A stretch of 64,000 bases of DNA from Papaver somniferum (GCF_003573695.1 NC_039358.1:14508637-14572636); one strand, 5' to 3'; numbered from the stretch's first letter, positions 23,620-35,568 are shown. The notes: a model not told the origin generated them from the sequence alone. Translations and numbers: made by a program.

Positions 23620-23710
23620 GATGGCACTGTAGTATAGTGGTAAAGTCACTAGTGATGACAATACTAGTAATATGAATTCGGAACTCGTCCACATCAGATT
23701 ATTTCCTGTT
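23620..23710 (+). mobile_element. tRNA-derived SINE head
   Basis: atggcactgtagtatagtgg followed by taaagtcac resembles the start of tRNA-derived plant SINEs. The A box tagtatagtgg (23630-23640) fits the Pol III consensus. A weaker B-box-like gaattcggaactcg follows 40 bases later. The 3' end is not defined. Confidence 0.4.
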
Positions 23711-24085
23711 CAACAAAATAAAATAGAAATAAAACCTTCTGTTTCTGCACTTCTATATCTGGATTGTCCGCCAAACCCACAAGCCAATTGACCATAAATT
23801 ATTCCCATAAGGGTGTTCAAGCCACCATTTCATATAATTTATTTGTACTGCTCCTGGACGGACCTATTCATGATCGTGTTTATTTTTGCTCCAAAAAAAT
23901 AAAAAATGATCGTGTTTATTTTTGCATTTCAATCCAACGGTTCAGAAGTAACTCAGTTAAATCCCGAGTCAACTCATCCAGTTCCTTCTTTTAGGCGAAT
24001 AGTAGTAGTAATACACTACTCTAACTCTCAGACCCTTGTTCCCTAAACCCCTTCTTATTCATCTTCTTCTCTCCTTCAGGAAATC

Positions 24086-27000
24086 ATGTTCAGATCAAAA
24101 CTTTCGCAGTTCTCATCTTTAATCAGACAAAGACTTTCAATTGGTATGTACGATATTCAAAAAAGACTCCACCTTTTTCTTTTTTATTCTGTACTTGTTC
24201 AATCTCTTGCTCTATCCATAATATTGTGGAAAATTAGAGTCTGGGCTATTCAGTTTATTGGTTTTTATTGTTGTTTGAATCCATTTTGATATTGGGTTTT
24301 AATGATTTTATGGAATTTTTGATGTGGGGGTTTGTTCACAATTAGGTCTTAAATGGAGTTCACCTATCAATGTTCTTTTTGTTTGGGATGAATTAGGTTA
24401 ATTTTTGATAAAATTAGTGTTCTTGTGTTTATTGTTAGCTAAAAAACCCATTTTGATCATGGGTTCTGATTGTTAGTTTGTTACTAGTGTTGGAATTCTA
24501 GATTAAACCCAGAGTTTTAACTTAGTCATAAGTAAGTTGTTTAAGAACTAGTCAATCACTGATCTGTTAGTGAGACTCTGGAATAGGTCAGTGAATGTTT
24601 GTATTGTCCTAGTAATGAGGAGTTAGATGCGCAACGGAAGTTTGTTAGTGCAGTCTAATTGCATTGATGAAAGGCATAGTCCTATCATTAGTGAAATTGC
24701 GTCGAGTTTATAACAGTGTAGTCTCTTATTGCTTCTGTATCTGTATCCTCTCTACTCTCTCTATGCCAAATCCTACATTTGGTATCAGAGCCAGGGTAGA
24801 GAGAGTTGTTAGAGTTCAAGAGAGGGTATATATAAATTGTAAGAGTGATTAGTTTTCATCATTGTGGTAGTTGATTCTTGTATCTGAAGAAGAAGCCGCT
24901 AAATGCTCGATCCATTCCCGCTGCTGTTACAAGAGACGTATCATGGGTTTTTACTTCCAGTGTGATTATGTTATGTGTGAACATCATAAGGTCAGTAATG
25001 TTTCACAGTAAATTTGTTGATTGTGTAACCATTATACTTCTGTTTCTTGTCACTGGCTAGAAGTTCTTTGAATCTTTGATGATTTATGTGAAAGGTGCTG
25101 GTTATATTGCTGCATATAACCCGTTGGAGGAAAGTTTAGAAAGAAAACTATTACTTTTCTTGTTTAAACTGAATAAGTATCGAGGAAAGTTTAGAAAGAA
25201 AACTGTTACTTTTCTTGTTTAAACTGAAATGTATTATGTGTAGCAGTGTTCGATTGGTAAGATTGTGTGCTTGGAATCTGTTAGAAGAAATACGTATTAG
25301 TTAAATAGGTATGATGAAATTCCTGCTAGAAGTAGGATGTTTGGTTTCGTGTCTTGGAACAAACAGATAGAGCCGCAGCTCTAGCTTGTTGATGATGACA
25401 GTGGATACTGAATTATCAAGGGATGGCCGTGAGCTAGTGAGTCCTCATTGTGGAGTTGATACTCCACGGATGAAACCAAAAATGCACAGGTTAAGCATGC
25501 TACCAAGATGAAGGATATCATTTGTTTTGGACGTTTAATTACTTATTCATGTATTCCTTGTTAAAGAATGAAGATTCAGCCAGGTAGACGTTTGAGGTGT
25601 GAAGTTTGATGCTTCTTGGAAGAAACTAGATACGATGCTGTTAAAACGAGCAATATCGGTTGCAACAGCAATATGTGAAGTCCATTTTTGAGTATTTGTT
25701 AGACCATGGTAATCTTTACTGCAGGGAAGCATGGTGATGATTGTGATTGGCATGGCTAGTTATGTGAAGCTGCAAATTAATGAACTAAATTCATATGGTC
25801 TGGATGCTTGAAGGTGCTGATGGTAATATGAAGATGTATTCAGTTGAGTGAATATTCTCTTGGAAAGTACGGAAGCCGCAGCTGGAGCTTGTTAAGTATT
25901 CAGTTTGGTGGATGTATCATGGGACAGCCAAGTAGAGGCAGGTTGTGTGGAGTTTTGGACTCCATCAAAGGAACCAAATTCCCCACAGTTGCAAGAGAAT
26001 GTTTGCGGGTCTCCTTCATAGGGTGGTGATGTTCCCCAACAGACACTATACGTGTATCTGGTTTTTGTGCAAGTTGTGTACACCGAAGTGGAACATTTCA
26101 GTTGTGGTTTCTCGCAAGTGTGTAATAGTTAATTGTATTCCTTTTCTTGTTCGTGATAGATGGATTTATCGCAGACCAAGTAGTGGTCAGATGCGATAGT
26201 GCAGATCTAGTAATGGCCAGTTGTGGTAGTGCAGAGTCTGCAGACTTAGTAATGGTCAGATGCGGTAGTGCAGACCAAGTAGTGGTTAGATGCGATAGCG
26301 AAGATCCAGTTGTGTACAAGTTTGGCTTGCAAGAGTTTTGTGAGTCGGTGGTGAAAGACGGGGTTTGAAGCTTGTTCAGGAAACTGTTCGGAACCTAAGA
26401 TATATAGGTTCGGATTGAGTGGCACATATAAATCAGCAGTATCAGTATGTCTCTCGGGTAGAGAATTAGAAGCCCAGGATACAACCAGGAGTACCAGTGA
26501 AGCAAGTTCAACCAGGTACTTGTCATTAATCGAGGTGTGAAAGAAACCCAAGGTGATTCCAACAAGTGAGTTAATGCCGTAGTGACATGTGAATCCAGGA
26601 GAAACAGTCAAGCAACATTAACTATGCTCGAAATTGTTGCAGCTGCGCAAACTGAACCATTTTAAGGGACGATGCATAATGTGTTCTTTGTAGTTTGGGT
26701 TTAAGTGAGGCTGTTGGAATTCTAGATTATACCCAACTACAAAGATAAGCAAGAGTTTTAACTTAGTCATAAGTAAGTTGTTTAAAAACTAGTCAATCAC
26801 TGATCTCATCTGTTAGTGAGACTATGGAAATAGGTCAGTGAATGTTAGTATTGTCCTAGTAATGAGGAGTTAGATGCGCAACGGAAGCTTGTTAGTGCAG
26901 TCTAAGTAGGATCTTCTGTTAAGTTTTGTAGCCTATAAAAGGCATAGTCTTATCATTAATGTAGTCTCTAATTGCTTCTATGTATGTATCCTCTCTACTC

Positions 27001-29510
27001 TCTCTATTTCAAATCCTACACTTAGAATTATTATATGGTCATTGTAAATTAGGTTTTAGAAACCCCCATCTTGATCTGAAAGGTAGTTTTGAACTCACAT
27101 ATGAACTTATTTTTCGTTTTGGAGCTCAGCAGGATAAGGAAAATCCAATAATGAACAACATTCGTATTTTATTCCATTGTTGGTTTAAGTGTAGATGGTA
27201 AAGCTTCATCCTTTAGAATATTTCTGTAGGTAACCCAGGTTCGAAATGATGAATGTATGGTTTGCAGATATTCAATAAATAGATTTTGAGGTGCGGTGAC
27301 AGTTCCAGTCGTTCAGGTTGAATAGGTTTTGGGATATTCACTTGTATGGCGTGCTAAACAGAGAAATTCCAAGTTTTACAATCGTTGAGGCTAGAATAAG
27401 ATAAATTTAGACGTACTTCATGTTTAGGCAGGGCAAGGTTATGTATATATGATATAGAGATATTTATATGACTGTTTTTGTGGTCAAGCAGTGTTACATT
27501 ATAAGTAGGCAGCTGCTGTCAAAATGATAGGGGTACATCTCCGTAGAAAGAATGAGAGTTGCCTTATCAAACCGTAGGGGCTTGCCTGTTGTAGAGTATT
27601 GATATGGAGTTTGCCCCTGCTATTACAGTATGTATTTAAATATCTAACCTATTGGTTATTGATTCAAGTGGGGGGCACCCCTATGAGGTCATGCTACGAT
27701 TTTTGATCATTCTAGCAACTTATTTTAGATAGTGGTGTGTGCAAGGGATATGTCGATGTCATTTAAGGATTATAAGATTTGGATAATTAGTGAAGTTGCT
27801 TAAACGTTGTTCAGGTGATTTGAATGACATCGAAAACTAATATAATACAGTAAATTTCTCTTTTGGCAGGTCCGGTTACTATAAGTAAAAGGGGTTACTT
27901 GCAAGGACCTGGCAAGGCCTATTTTAAAACCTTGGTCAGTATTACCTCTCTTTAATTTTGAAGGAATCTGTTTCTTTAATTTTGTTTTTACACTAGGTTA
28001 TTTCCAAATACATCTCATTAGGATCTTACTTCAGCATTACTATGTCTCGGAGTTGGGAGTATTTCCCCACTACATGAAGGTTAACAATTCTGTTGATGAT
28101 AGAAAGAAGTGGTCTTAAGACAGGTCCGCCTTCTATTTTTTTACGGCAGATTTGGATAAAACCATCTTTTGGTGGATTAACATTATTATTATGAGTTGAG
28201 TGGGCTATCCTGAAATGACAGATGCTTTGGTTAGCTTCTTATTCAAATTTTTAGTCTGGCCAAGTGTTGTTGACGTCCTTGTTATATTAATTGGACTGGC
28301 GAATTATCAATCTGAACCTCAGTAAGTAACTCTAATATTCTGAATTTATGATTTTCAGAAGCCTCGTCCTCTTTCAACTTCGGCTGCGGATACTGCACAA
28401 GGGGAAGGAGATACACAAGTAAAAAAGTAAGTTCTTGCGAACTTTACCGTAATCGTGACAGATGTTTGATAAGATTGTGATTAGCTTATTATAGCAGAAT
28501 TAAATGACAAAACTGAAACACAGGTTAGCCTACAAAAAGAATTCCTCAAAGGAGTGCACTAGTTGGATAGGTTTCGGATGATGAAGTTGATTTTTTATTG
28601 TTTCCTTAATTTGATCCGTGTATTATGCAGAATATCTGTTACATTCATCGACAAGGATGGAGAAGAGACGAAAATCATGGTTCCTATTGGCATGTCCATG
28701 TTAGAAGCTGCCCATGAAAACAATATAGAACTTGAAGGTAACTAGTAGCTGTATTTTATTTAGTATCCGAACCTTCAACTAATCATATCTCAGCTATCTA
28801 TTTCTCTCCTGCGTATAATATTCTCATACAAAACACAAAACGATGAACTCAGATCCCTTTTCCTTTCTTTTTCATTGGTTACTCAAAAGTTTTCCTTCTA
28901 ATATTATAGCACTTAGTGAAACAAGGTTATTCATCAATATAGGAACTGATAAGTTCTCTTGATTTGATAATAGGAGCTTGTGAAGGATCACTCGCGTGTT
29001 CCACGTGTCATGTGATTGTGATGGTATGTACATAATTGCACATCGAATTTCTTGTATGCTCTAAAGATGATTTCAAGCTAACAAGTAACAACCATCTGTC
29101 ATGTGATTGTGATGGTATGTACATAATTGCACTTCGAATTTCTTGTATGCTCTAAAGATGATTTCAAGCTAACAAATGACAACCATCTGTCATTTCAGGA
29201 TACGCACATGTACAATAAGTTAGAAGATCCTACAGACGAGGAGAATGACATGTTGGATCTTGCCTTTGGGTTAACCGAAACGTGAGTCTACCTATGATGC
29301 TTTGCTTACTAAAACGAAATAATCACCTCCCTTTTATAAAACCAGTTTTGCGCCCATTGATATGGAGTTAATTATTGCTGGGTGTATTCATGCAGGTCAC
29401 GTCTTGGATGTCAAGTGATTGCACGGCCTGAACTCGATGGTATTCGCTTAGCATTACCGGCTGCAACCCGGAATTTTGCCGTTGATGGTCACGTACCAAA
29501 ACCACACTAA
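24086..29510 (+). CDS. MFDX: Mitochondrial adrenodoxin-type [2Fe-2S] ferredoxin, 7 exons
   Basis: Exons: 24086-24143, 27026-27082 (tentative), 28359-28426, 28631-28737, 28974-29023, 29199-29281, 29396-29510, all with GT-AG borders. Exon 1 starts [18 protein letters not shown], an arginine/serine-rich presumed mitochondrial presequence. Exon 4 gives [20 protein letters not shown]. Exon 5 gives the cluster-binding [10 protein letters not shown] and exon 7 the fourth cysteine in [15 protein letters not shown]. The protein ends VDGHVPKPH as in plant homologues. The family carries electrons from adrenodoxin reductase in the matrix, for Fe-S cluster assembly and biotin synthesis. Exons 3-7 join in frame. 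Exons 1, 2 and 3 do not (phase off by one), so exon 2 borders or a missing microexon need transcript data. A Copia-like element fills most of intron 1. An inverted partial copy lies at 17855-19205. Confidence 0.88.
24780..24792 (+). other. Primer binding site (tRNA-Met type)
   Basis: tggtatcagagcc is the standard Copia PBS, two bases after the 5' LTR. Confidence 0.85.
26155..26310 (+). repeat. Degenerate tandem repeats inside the element
   Basis: Phrases tagtggtcagatgcgatag, taatggccagttgtggtag, taatggtcagatgcggtag and tagtggttagatgcgatag recur at about 36-52 base steps. This pattern yields the open frames seen on both strands here. Confidence 0.8.
29006..29187 (+). repeat. 91 bp tandem duplication spanning the exon 5 splice donor
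   Basis: The unit from tgtcatgtgattgtgatg through the donor gtatgt to aacaaccatc occurs at 29006-29096 and again at 29097-29187 with few changes. The second copy contributes a second intact donor inside intron 5. The ferredoxin pseudogene at 17855 has only one copy. Confidence 0.9.
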
Positions 29511-29745
29511 ACATTTTCTACAGGAGAGCTTCCAGATCTATCAACATTATAATCATCATTGAAACCCTGGTGAATACAGAGTATTATCTTCATGAGTGTA
29601 AACTGTAAAGAAGTATCTCATTTTTGTAGTACCTTCTCGATCTTAGTAGATTAGAGAGGTAATGTCTTCCTCAAATTATCATATGTATAAGTATAATTCT
29701 TTAATTTGTTTAATTATGTATCTTCATCTTCTCTCAATAAAACAC
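29511..29745 (+). other. 3' UTR and poly-A signal of the ferredoxin gene
   Basis: The region after the stop contains aataaa at 29736-29741, a likely polyadenylation signal. The true cleavage site is not visible from sequence. Confidence 0.5.
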
Positions 29746-30660
29746 TCATTCTGGGATAGAGCTCACATCTGCTACCCTTGTTAAGTTGCTGCTACCCTTA
29801 AGTTGCTGCTACCCTTGTTTTCCTATTCTGCATTCAATTATTTTTTTAATCTAGGGTTTAACTGAGAGCACTCCATAATTCATATGGTCATCGCACGATA
29901 GTAGCTTCCTTGTTTTTTTGTACTTGATCCTGACGCCCAATGTGAGTTCTCAAACTTTCAAATGCCTCGAGTGGCTGAGCTTTGAGCCTGTCAGATACAA
30001 TTTCGGTTTTCTGTGGAATTTCAACATTTTAGGCTAAGCAGTTAGACTTACTGCTATTTATACATTACTTTTGACGTGTACTTAGTGGTTTAAGTACTTA
30101 GATTTGTTTACTATTTTCTTGTCTTATCTTTTCTAATCCCAACTAGGATCTCTAAATTTGGACATACAATACTCGCATAGTCAGACTAATAAAACCCTGA
30201 ATTCTTTTAAACACAAATTAGTTATTTGATTAGGTCATCTTCTTTGTTGTCTAGAACACCTTATACTTGCCAGCATGTTGCATGTCAACATGGATGATCT
30301 TACCTACGTAAGGATACTGATTTCATCTTCTTCGTTGGACTCTTAACATGTATTTCCTTACTGCAATTTATGTTCTACTTTCAGTTTTTTCTTGCTTATT
30401 TCCTGTTAAAGCACTCGTGTAATCTTGCTCTTAATTTCTTCTGGTCATAGTTTTTGTTCCTATAAAGCTGGTTGTTAGGGTTCTGCTGCTTGGTGTAACT
30501 TTCTACTCTTTGAGCATCTTCTTTAGTTTTCTGTGTTATAAGTTGGCTTTAATTTCTCTTTTGAGCCTTTTTCTACTGTTCTTCTTAGTTCTCTCTTGTA
30601 GACAAGACTCCCTATTCCCCTTTTTGGAAGTTTAGTGGCTTTGGTTTCTTTTGAATCTTA
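29746..30660. other. No gene recognised
   Basis: T-rich intergenic DNA. A short triplication of gttgctgctaccctt lies at 29765-29818. Confidence 0.5.
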
Positions 30661-30666
30661 GTTCTA

Positions 30667-30780
30667 GAAACATATTTTGAGGCATACTCAAAATTCGGCT
30701 GATAACCTATGTTTTTGCCTAGGTTCGGCTCATAACTTTTCAGCCGAACTTAGACAGATATATGCCTCAAAACAGGTTTC
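30667..30780. mobile_element. 114 bp foldback MITE with 8 bp TSD
   Basis: Ends GAAACATATTTTGAGGCATA and its near-complement TATGCCTCAAAACAGGTTTC pair almost completely. The 8 bp repeat tagttcta flanks it (30659-30666, 30781-30788), suggesting the hAT superfamily. The inner part holds two ttcggct/agccgaa motifs, which also occur at 33200-33290. Confidence 0.8.
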
Positions 30781-30859
30781 TAGTTCTAACACCCTCTTCC
30801 TACTTTAGTGAATCAGTTTTTCTACTGTTTTTCTTTGTGTGTTTTTTGTTTTTAGCCCT

Positions 30860-32073
30860 GCCAAGATATGAAGCTTTTATCTTGGGACGTCCAAGGGATT
30901 GGACCCCCTATTACGAAGGGCCACCTTAACTACCTGTGCCAATATCATTATCCAGACATTATATTCTCATCTGAAATTAAAGTCTCCCTAAAATATATGG
31001 AATTTTATCTTAAAAAATCCCAATTTCATGATTGGATCGTAATGCCGTCCACGGAAAGGGGTTAGCAATTGCCTGGCATACCAACATCAGTTTAAATTTA
31101 GTCTCTTCTGATTTTAACGAGTGCCAGTACAGCTATTGATGTTTTTCTAAAACGTGTCTATGCCGTAGAAGCAGATCAAATGATGGCTCAGTGGAAATAC
31201 ATTGAGCAATTAGGACAATAAGTGAACATTCCGTGGCTTCTTATTGTGGATCTTAGTTTTATTTTAACCAAGATGAAAAATAAGGAGGGAATAAGACTAG
31301 CCCAAGCAGCAAGTCATTCATCTTACAAGATACACTGTGTTTACAAGATGCGGGGCATGAGGGAGCCCCTATCACATGGTCCAATAATCGTCAAGGAGAT
31401 GCACATATTTGAGAGAGAATTGACTGAGCCCTCCTATCCCATAAGTAGATATTTTAATTTTCCTGACTCTAAGGTAAGCCATCTAACTAGAATCTATTCA
31501 GATCATTCACTTATATTCTTTGATACTAACCCAATAGTTAGGGAACTCCAGAAGCCATTTACATGTATTAGATTCTAGTTGATCCCACTTTTTCCACTAT
31601 TGTGTCGGAATCTTCATTCGAAATTTAACCTCTAACCTTCATCTTCCATCTTCATATCTGGACCGGTGGAACTTAGAAGTTTTTGGTAGCATTCACAAAA
31701 ATATTAGGAATCTAAACAATAAAATTGAGAATTTACATAAATCAGAAAAAATTTCAGCCAATTTAGACGGCATAAAAATCCTTCAAGTTGAGCTCGGGAA
31801 ATGGTATGGAATTAGAAATAGTTTCTACCACCAACTCTCGAGGAATAATTTTTTTAAAGAATATGACCAAAATATTGAATATTTACATGTGGCTGCATCC
31901 AATAGGAAAAAAATTAATGCAATTCATTCCCTTCACGGACCTTCGGGTTTGTGGATCTCAGATAGAGATCAATTAAACTCCCTCCTAATCAACCATTTCT
32001 CTCAGATTGGGGCCACCGATATTCAAAATTATGATATAGATTTATCTTCTCTTATTGAACCTTGCATATCGTA
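30860..32073 (+). pseudogene. LINE ORF2 endonuclease fragment
   Basis: MKLLSWDVQGIGPP at 30868 is the start of a plant L1 ORF2 apurinic-type endonuclease (usual SWNCQGLG). It is followed by PDIIFSSEIKVS, where the catalytic Glu of the QET motif survives as SEI. Later frames give APITWSNN and a region like the linker before RT (ISDRDQLNSLLINHFSQ, about 31950). Many stops and frameshifts occur. RT, zf-RVT and RNase H are missing because an LTR fragment starts at 32074. Confidence 0.7.
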
Positions 32074-33068
32074 AACGCAAAATAAGAACACAATTGAAGC
32101 AAATCGGTTTGATTCACTCGAATCAATTCATGAACATTATAGCCACGGTTTGCAAAGAATACATTCCTTAATATATAAATGTATTAGTTCATGTACACAA
32201 CCGATTTTAGAACTTTAACCTTCAAGTACGCGAACAGGTACGCATACTTGAAATACCCAGACTGAAATTGGGTTTCGTCAGTACGCGAACAGGTACGCAT
32301 ACCATCAATCCCAGCAGAAAATATCGGACATGAACCGTACGCCAGTACGCTTACGGGTGCGCATACTTAGGTTCTCGGACTTTTCAAACCAACAGGTACC
32401 GGTACTGGTACGCATACTATGGTTCCCGGACAACATATGTGCAAGAGTACACAACATGTCACAATCCAATAATGGTCAAGTGTTTTAAACTCTTATTTCA
32501 ATCATTGAAACTTTCTTAGAGGATGACAATAGCCGTTTTCACACACTATTAGCATCAAAGCAATTTTAAAGTTATTGAAATAATCATAACGAAACATTCC
32601 AAGTCTACACCAAACGATTGTATCACATAAACCATGTAAGATGTTACTCGGCGATTTTCACATGATCAAGATGAACTTGGTCGAAGCGAAAGTTTGTCAA
32701 CACATATTTCGAGAGTATGTAAGCGAGTTAAACTCAGCTCGAAATCTCAAATGTGTATAATATAAAACTATATCGTAACACGACTTATGTCTCAATATAG
32801 GAGATAGAGTAGAAATAGACTTTCCAAGTGATAGACGAGTTTCAGTCTCCACATACTTTTTTGTTGCTGAAGTTCCACAAGCTCGCCTTAGTAGTCCTTC
32901 GTCTTCAATGATGAACGTCGTGAAGTCTAATGCTCGACTACACAATCTATCCTAGTCCGAGACATCTATAAGCAGACTAGAAATCAAGACTTATAGTTTT
33001 GATCACTAACATTGACAAACAAGCTTGAGATAGCAACGCTTGTGAGTTCGACCGAGCAATGCTCTAAC
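32074..33068 (-). mobile_element. Copia-type LTR fragment, minus strand
   Basis: On the minus strand it begins TGTTAGAGCATTGCTCGGTC at 33068. The following 200 bases resemble the LTRs starting at 875 and at 12610. It ends abruptly at 32074 in a LINE fragment without a recognisable 3' LTR end, PBS or target duplication, so it is a truncated LTR. The antisense ORF at 32697-32945 is part of this LTR. Confidence 0.65.
32215..32425 (-). repeat. Array of gtacgcgaac/ggtacgcatac repeats in the LTR
   Basis: Alternating gtacgcgaacaggtacgcat units occupy the same LTR position as the gttcgcgaacc array at 1370 and the gatcggttacacc array at 11644. Confidence 0.7.
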
Positions 33069-33900
33069 AGTTATGTCGCAGTTTTTTTTCTCTTAACCGA
33101 ATTTTCCTTTGAATACCTATATATTGAGTTCAGTTGCGTCGCAATTTTTTATCCTTACCGAATTTTTCTCTGAAAGCAAAAACTCCACTAAAACTTAGTT
33201 CGGCTAATTGTGCCTTCCTAAACGTTAGCTGAACTACATTTTCAGATAAGTTCGGCTACTTGTTCTTCAGATCTTGTAGCCGAACGTGTTTGACTTAGCC
33301 CGAATCAAGCTATACAAAATTTCATTTTCAGAAAACTTTGGCCAATTCAAGCAACAAAAACTAAATCTGAAGCATGCGAGAGTCGTTTGAAGGTTCAGAT
33401 TCAAAAAGCAAAAAAAAATTATTTCAGTTTTTCCAAAACTCTTATTTTTGCCATCTCCCAATAACTTAATTTCAAAAAAATATTTATTCATCCTCAAAAA
33501 AAAACAAAAGGTGGTCCCTAAAAACCGTTCATAATTTATTACATAGGGGTATACACTTCAAAAATCAACATACAAAAAACACAACAAAAACAAATTAACA
33601 AACAAAACCAAACACTTTACCGGCCCAAGGCTCAAACTACTATCAATCTCCAGCCGTCACAGATACTTCCAGCCCAAGGCAATATTTATGGACTGTTGTT
33701 CTCTTAATTCGATCCTTCTATACTTCCAACTTTTCAATATTTTGAGGCATACCGTTTTGTTGTTGTTAAGGCATATCAAATACACACAAAATAGGGTCAC
33801 TAGATAGTAGTCTTAAAAACTCCTCATCAAAGGACGATTTTTATATCTCGTCAAAGGACGATTTAACATCTCGTCAAAGGAAGATTATTTCACAGTTTTC
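33069..33900. other. Probable 5' flank and UTR of the LINE; no gene
   Basis: Contains ttcggcta/tagccgaac motifs at 33200-33290. At 33822-33888 there are three copies of ctcgtcaaaggacgattt-like units just before the LINE coding region; short 5' UTR repeats are common in plant LINEs. The 5' end of the LINE could not be fixed. Confidence 0.4.
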
Positions 33901-34028
33901 TTCTTCTCTTTTTCTTGTTCTTACGTTTAATCCCTTTGTCTGTTATCTTGTTGTGGTGTTTTGTTTTGCAGATTAATCAAATCTTTTGTTTCTCTCGTCC
34001 TGGAAAACTTTTAGAGGCTCTTTTACTC

Positions 34029-35372
34029 ATGGCATATACATCATCAACACCACAGAATCCTGGGTATGAAGATCTAGCAGATAAAATGGCAGCACTCTTA
34101 CAGAATGATGAGGAGGAGTTTGAGGTTCCGGATGATCTGGTAGAAACACAAACATCTCATAAATACTCTCTTGTTATCACTACAGTCACAAGACGAGAGT
34201 ATGGGATTAGCATCCTCCATAATATGCTAATCAGGTCCTGGAGACCATCTGGAAGCATGGAGATCTCAAATTTTGGAAAAGCCATTTACTTAGTTCACTT
34301 TGAACTAGTATGTGACTACAATACTGTTATCACAATATCACCATGGGCTCTAAATGAAGATCTCCTTCTAATGGAGATATGCGACCCTGATAAATTACCA
34401 GAAGAATACGAATTCAAGTCCGCAGATTTTACGGTGCAGATTCATGGTCTACCTATAAGCTCACAAAATGTTAAAATGGTTGAATTTCTTGCTAGCAAGA
34501 TATGAACTCCATATCCCATAACTCCAGCTGAGCAAGCAAAGTGGGGGAGTTTTGCCAAAGTTAGAGTCAGATTGGATGTCACACAAAAACTCAAGCAAGA
34601 ACTAAACTTCATCCTGCCATCCAAGAAGAAATGCATGGCTACACTGAGGTATGAAAGGCTTCCCAGAGTTTGTTTCTTCTGCGGAAAATTTGGTCACATC
34701 ATGAAGCAGTACCCAGACCTATCCATAGAATGTGAGAAAGCAGTTTTTTTTTCTCCAGAAACTTTCATGGAGAAGATGCATGACATGAAAGTGGCAAGGC
34801 TTACAGAAGAGATCAACGCTAATTACAAACCCAAACCTTCTCAAAAACTGTCATCCTCAAAAATCCATTAAGAAACCACAAACCCTAACAGTGACGATGA
34901 TGACGGCAGCCATTCAAGACCTATCCTCAAAACCAGTCAAAACCCCAGCAACAATATCTCCCGCATTAACTCCAGAGAAAAAGCCATGCAGCCAGAAAAT
35001 CATCTTGTTACCGTAACAGAGTCAAATTCTCAGGAAATTTCGGAAAACCCCAAAATTCTCTTGTTCCCAACAATAAGGAGAATCTGTTACCGAATAAACC
35101 TTCAATCAGTGCTAGATCCTATACTGCTGGAAAAGCTCAAACCACCCAAAAACCACCAGAACCACCCCGTAACCAAAAACCATCCACCCACCCACCAAAG
35201 GAAAGACCCAAAATCCCTAGTCCAGCCATTCCTGTTCAATCCCTTACTGAAGGTAACAACACCACATCTTCTGACCATAGCTTTTCTCTACCCCACCACC
35301 AAATCACCACCATACAAAAACTCCAATCCATGCACCCACAGAAAAAACCATTCCCGAAAACAAGCTGCCTGA
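34029..35372 (+). pseudogene. LINE ORF1 (gag-like, DUF4283 and zinc knuckle)
   Basis: Start at 34029 (MAYTSSTPQNPGYEDLADKM). A DUF4283-like N-terminal region covers residues about 35-160, with SWRPSGSMEISNFGKAIYLV and the basic-hydrophobic pattern of the family. One TGA at 34503 replaces a Trp (KI then TPYPIT). The same frame resumes to CFFCGKFGHIMKQY (about 34670-34711), a zf-CCHC_4 knuckle whose last Cys is Tyr. A second stop lies at 34869, then a proline/serine-rich tail runs to 35372. The family binds element RNA. Two stops and the lost zinc ligand suggest an inactive product. Confidence 0.75.
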
Positions 35373-35568
35373 GCAATCCAATCTCAAAAACATGAGACAC
35401 TGTAAAAGATTTGCAAGAACCCAACAGAATTCTAATCACCCTGATACTGTCACTCATTGTGGCAGCAAAAGACTCCCGGAACCAATGGAATGTGACCCTC
35501 CACTCAAACAACATTGTGGAATCTCTGAAGAGGCTGTGACGACTTGCCCTGAAATAGTCGCAGAATTG

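Larger units (their letters stand above)
24488..27020 (+). mobile_element. Non-autonomous Copia-like LTR element in the ferredoxin gene
   Basis: LTRs 24488-24777 and 26712-27020 both run TGTTGGAATTC to CCTACA. The 5' LTR is followed after two bases by TGGTATCAGAGCC (24780-24792), the initiator tRNA-Met PBS. The flanks actag and cttag are an imperfect target duplication. The 1.93 kb interior has no gag or pol frame. The 3' LTR has a TATA box (ctataaaagg, about 26934), but the 5' LTR lacks that stretch (deleted near 24660), so the element should not drive its own transcript. It lies in the sense orientation of the host gene. Confidence 0.82.

Noticed and set aside
23620..23710. A genuine tRNA gene
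   Set aside because: The A box is good but no cloverleaf with anticodon stem forms and the B box is weak; a SINE head fits better.
26098..26611. Open frames on both strands (73-121 codons)
   Set aside because: They arise from the tandem repeats inside the non-autonomous LTR element and have no domain.
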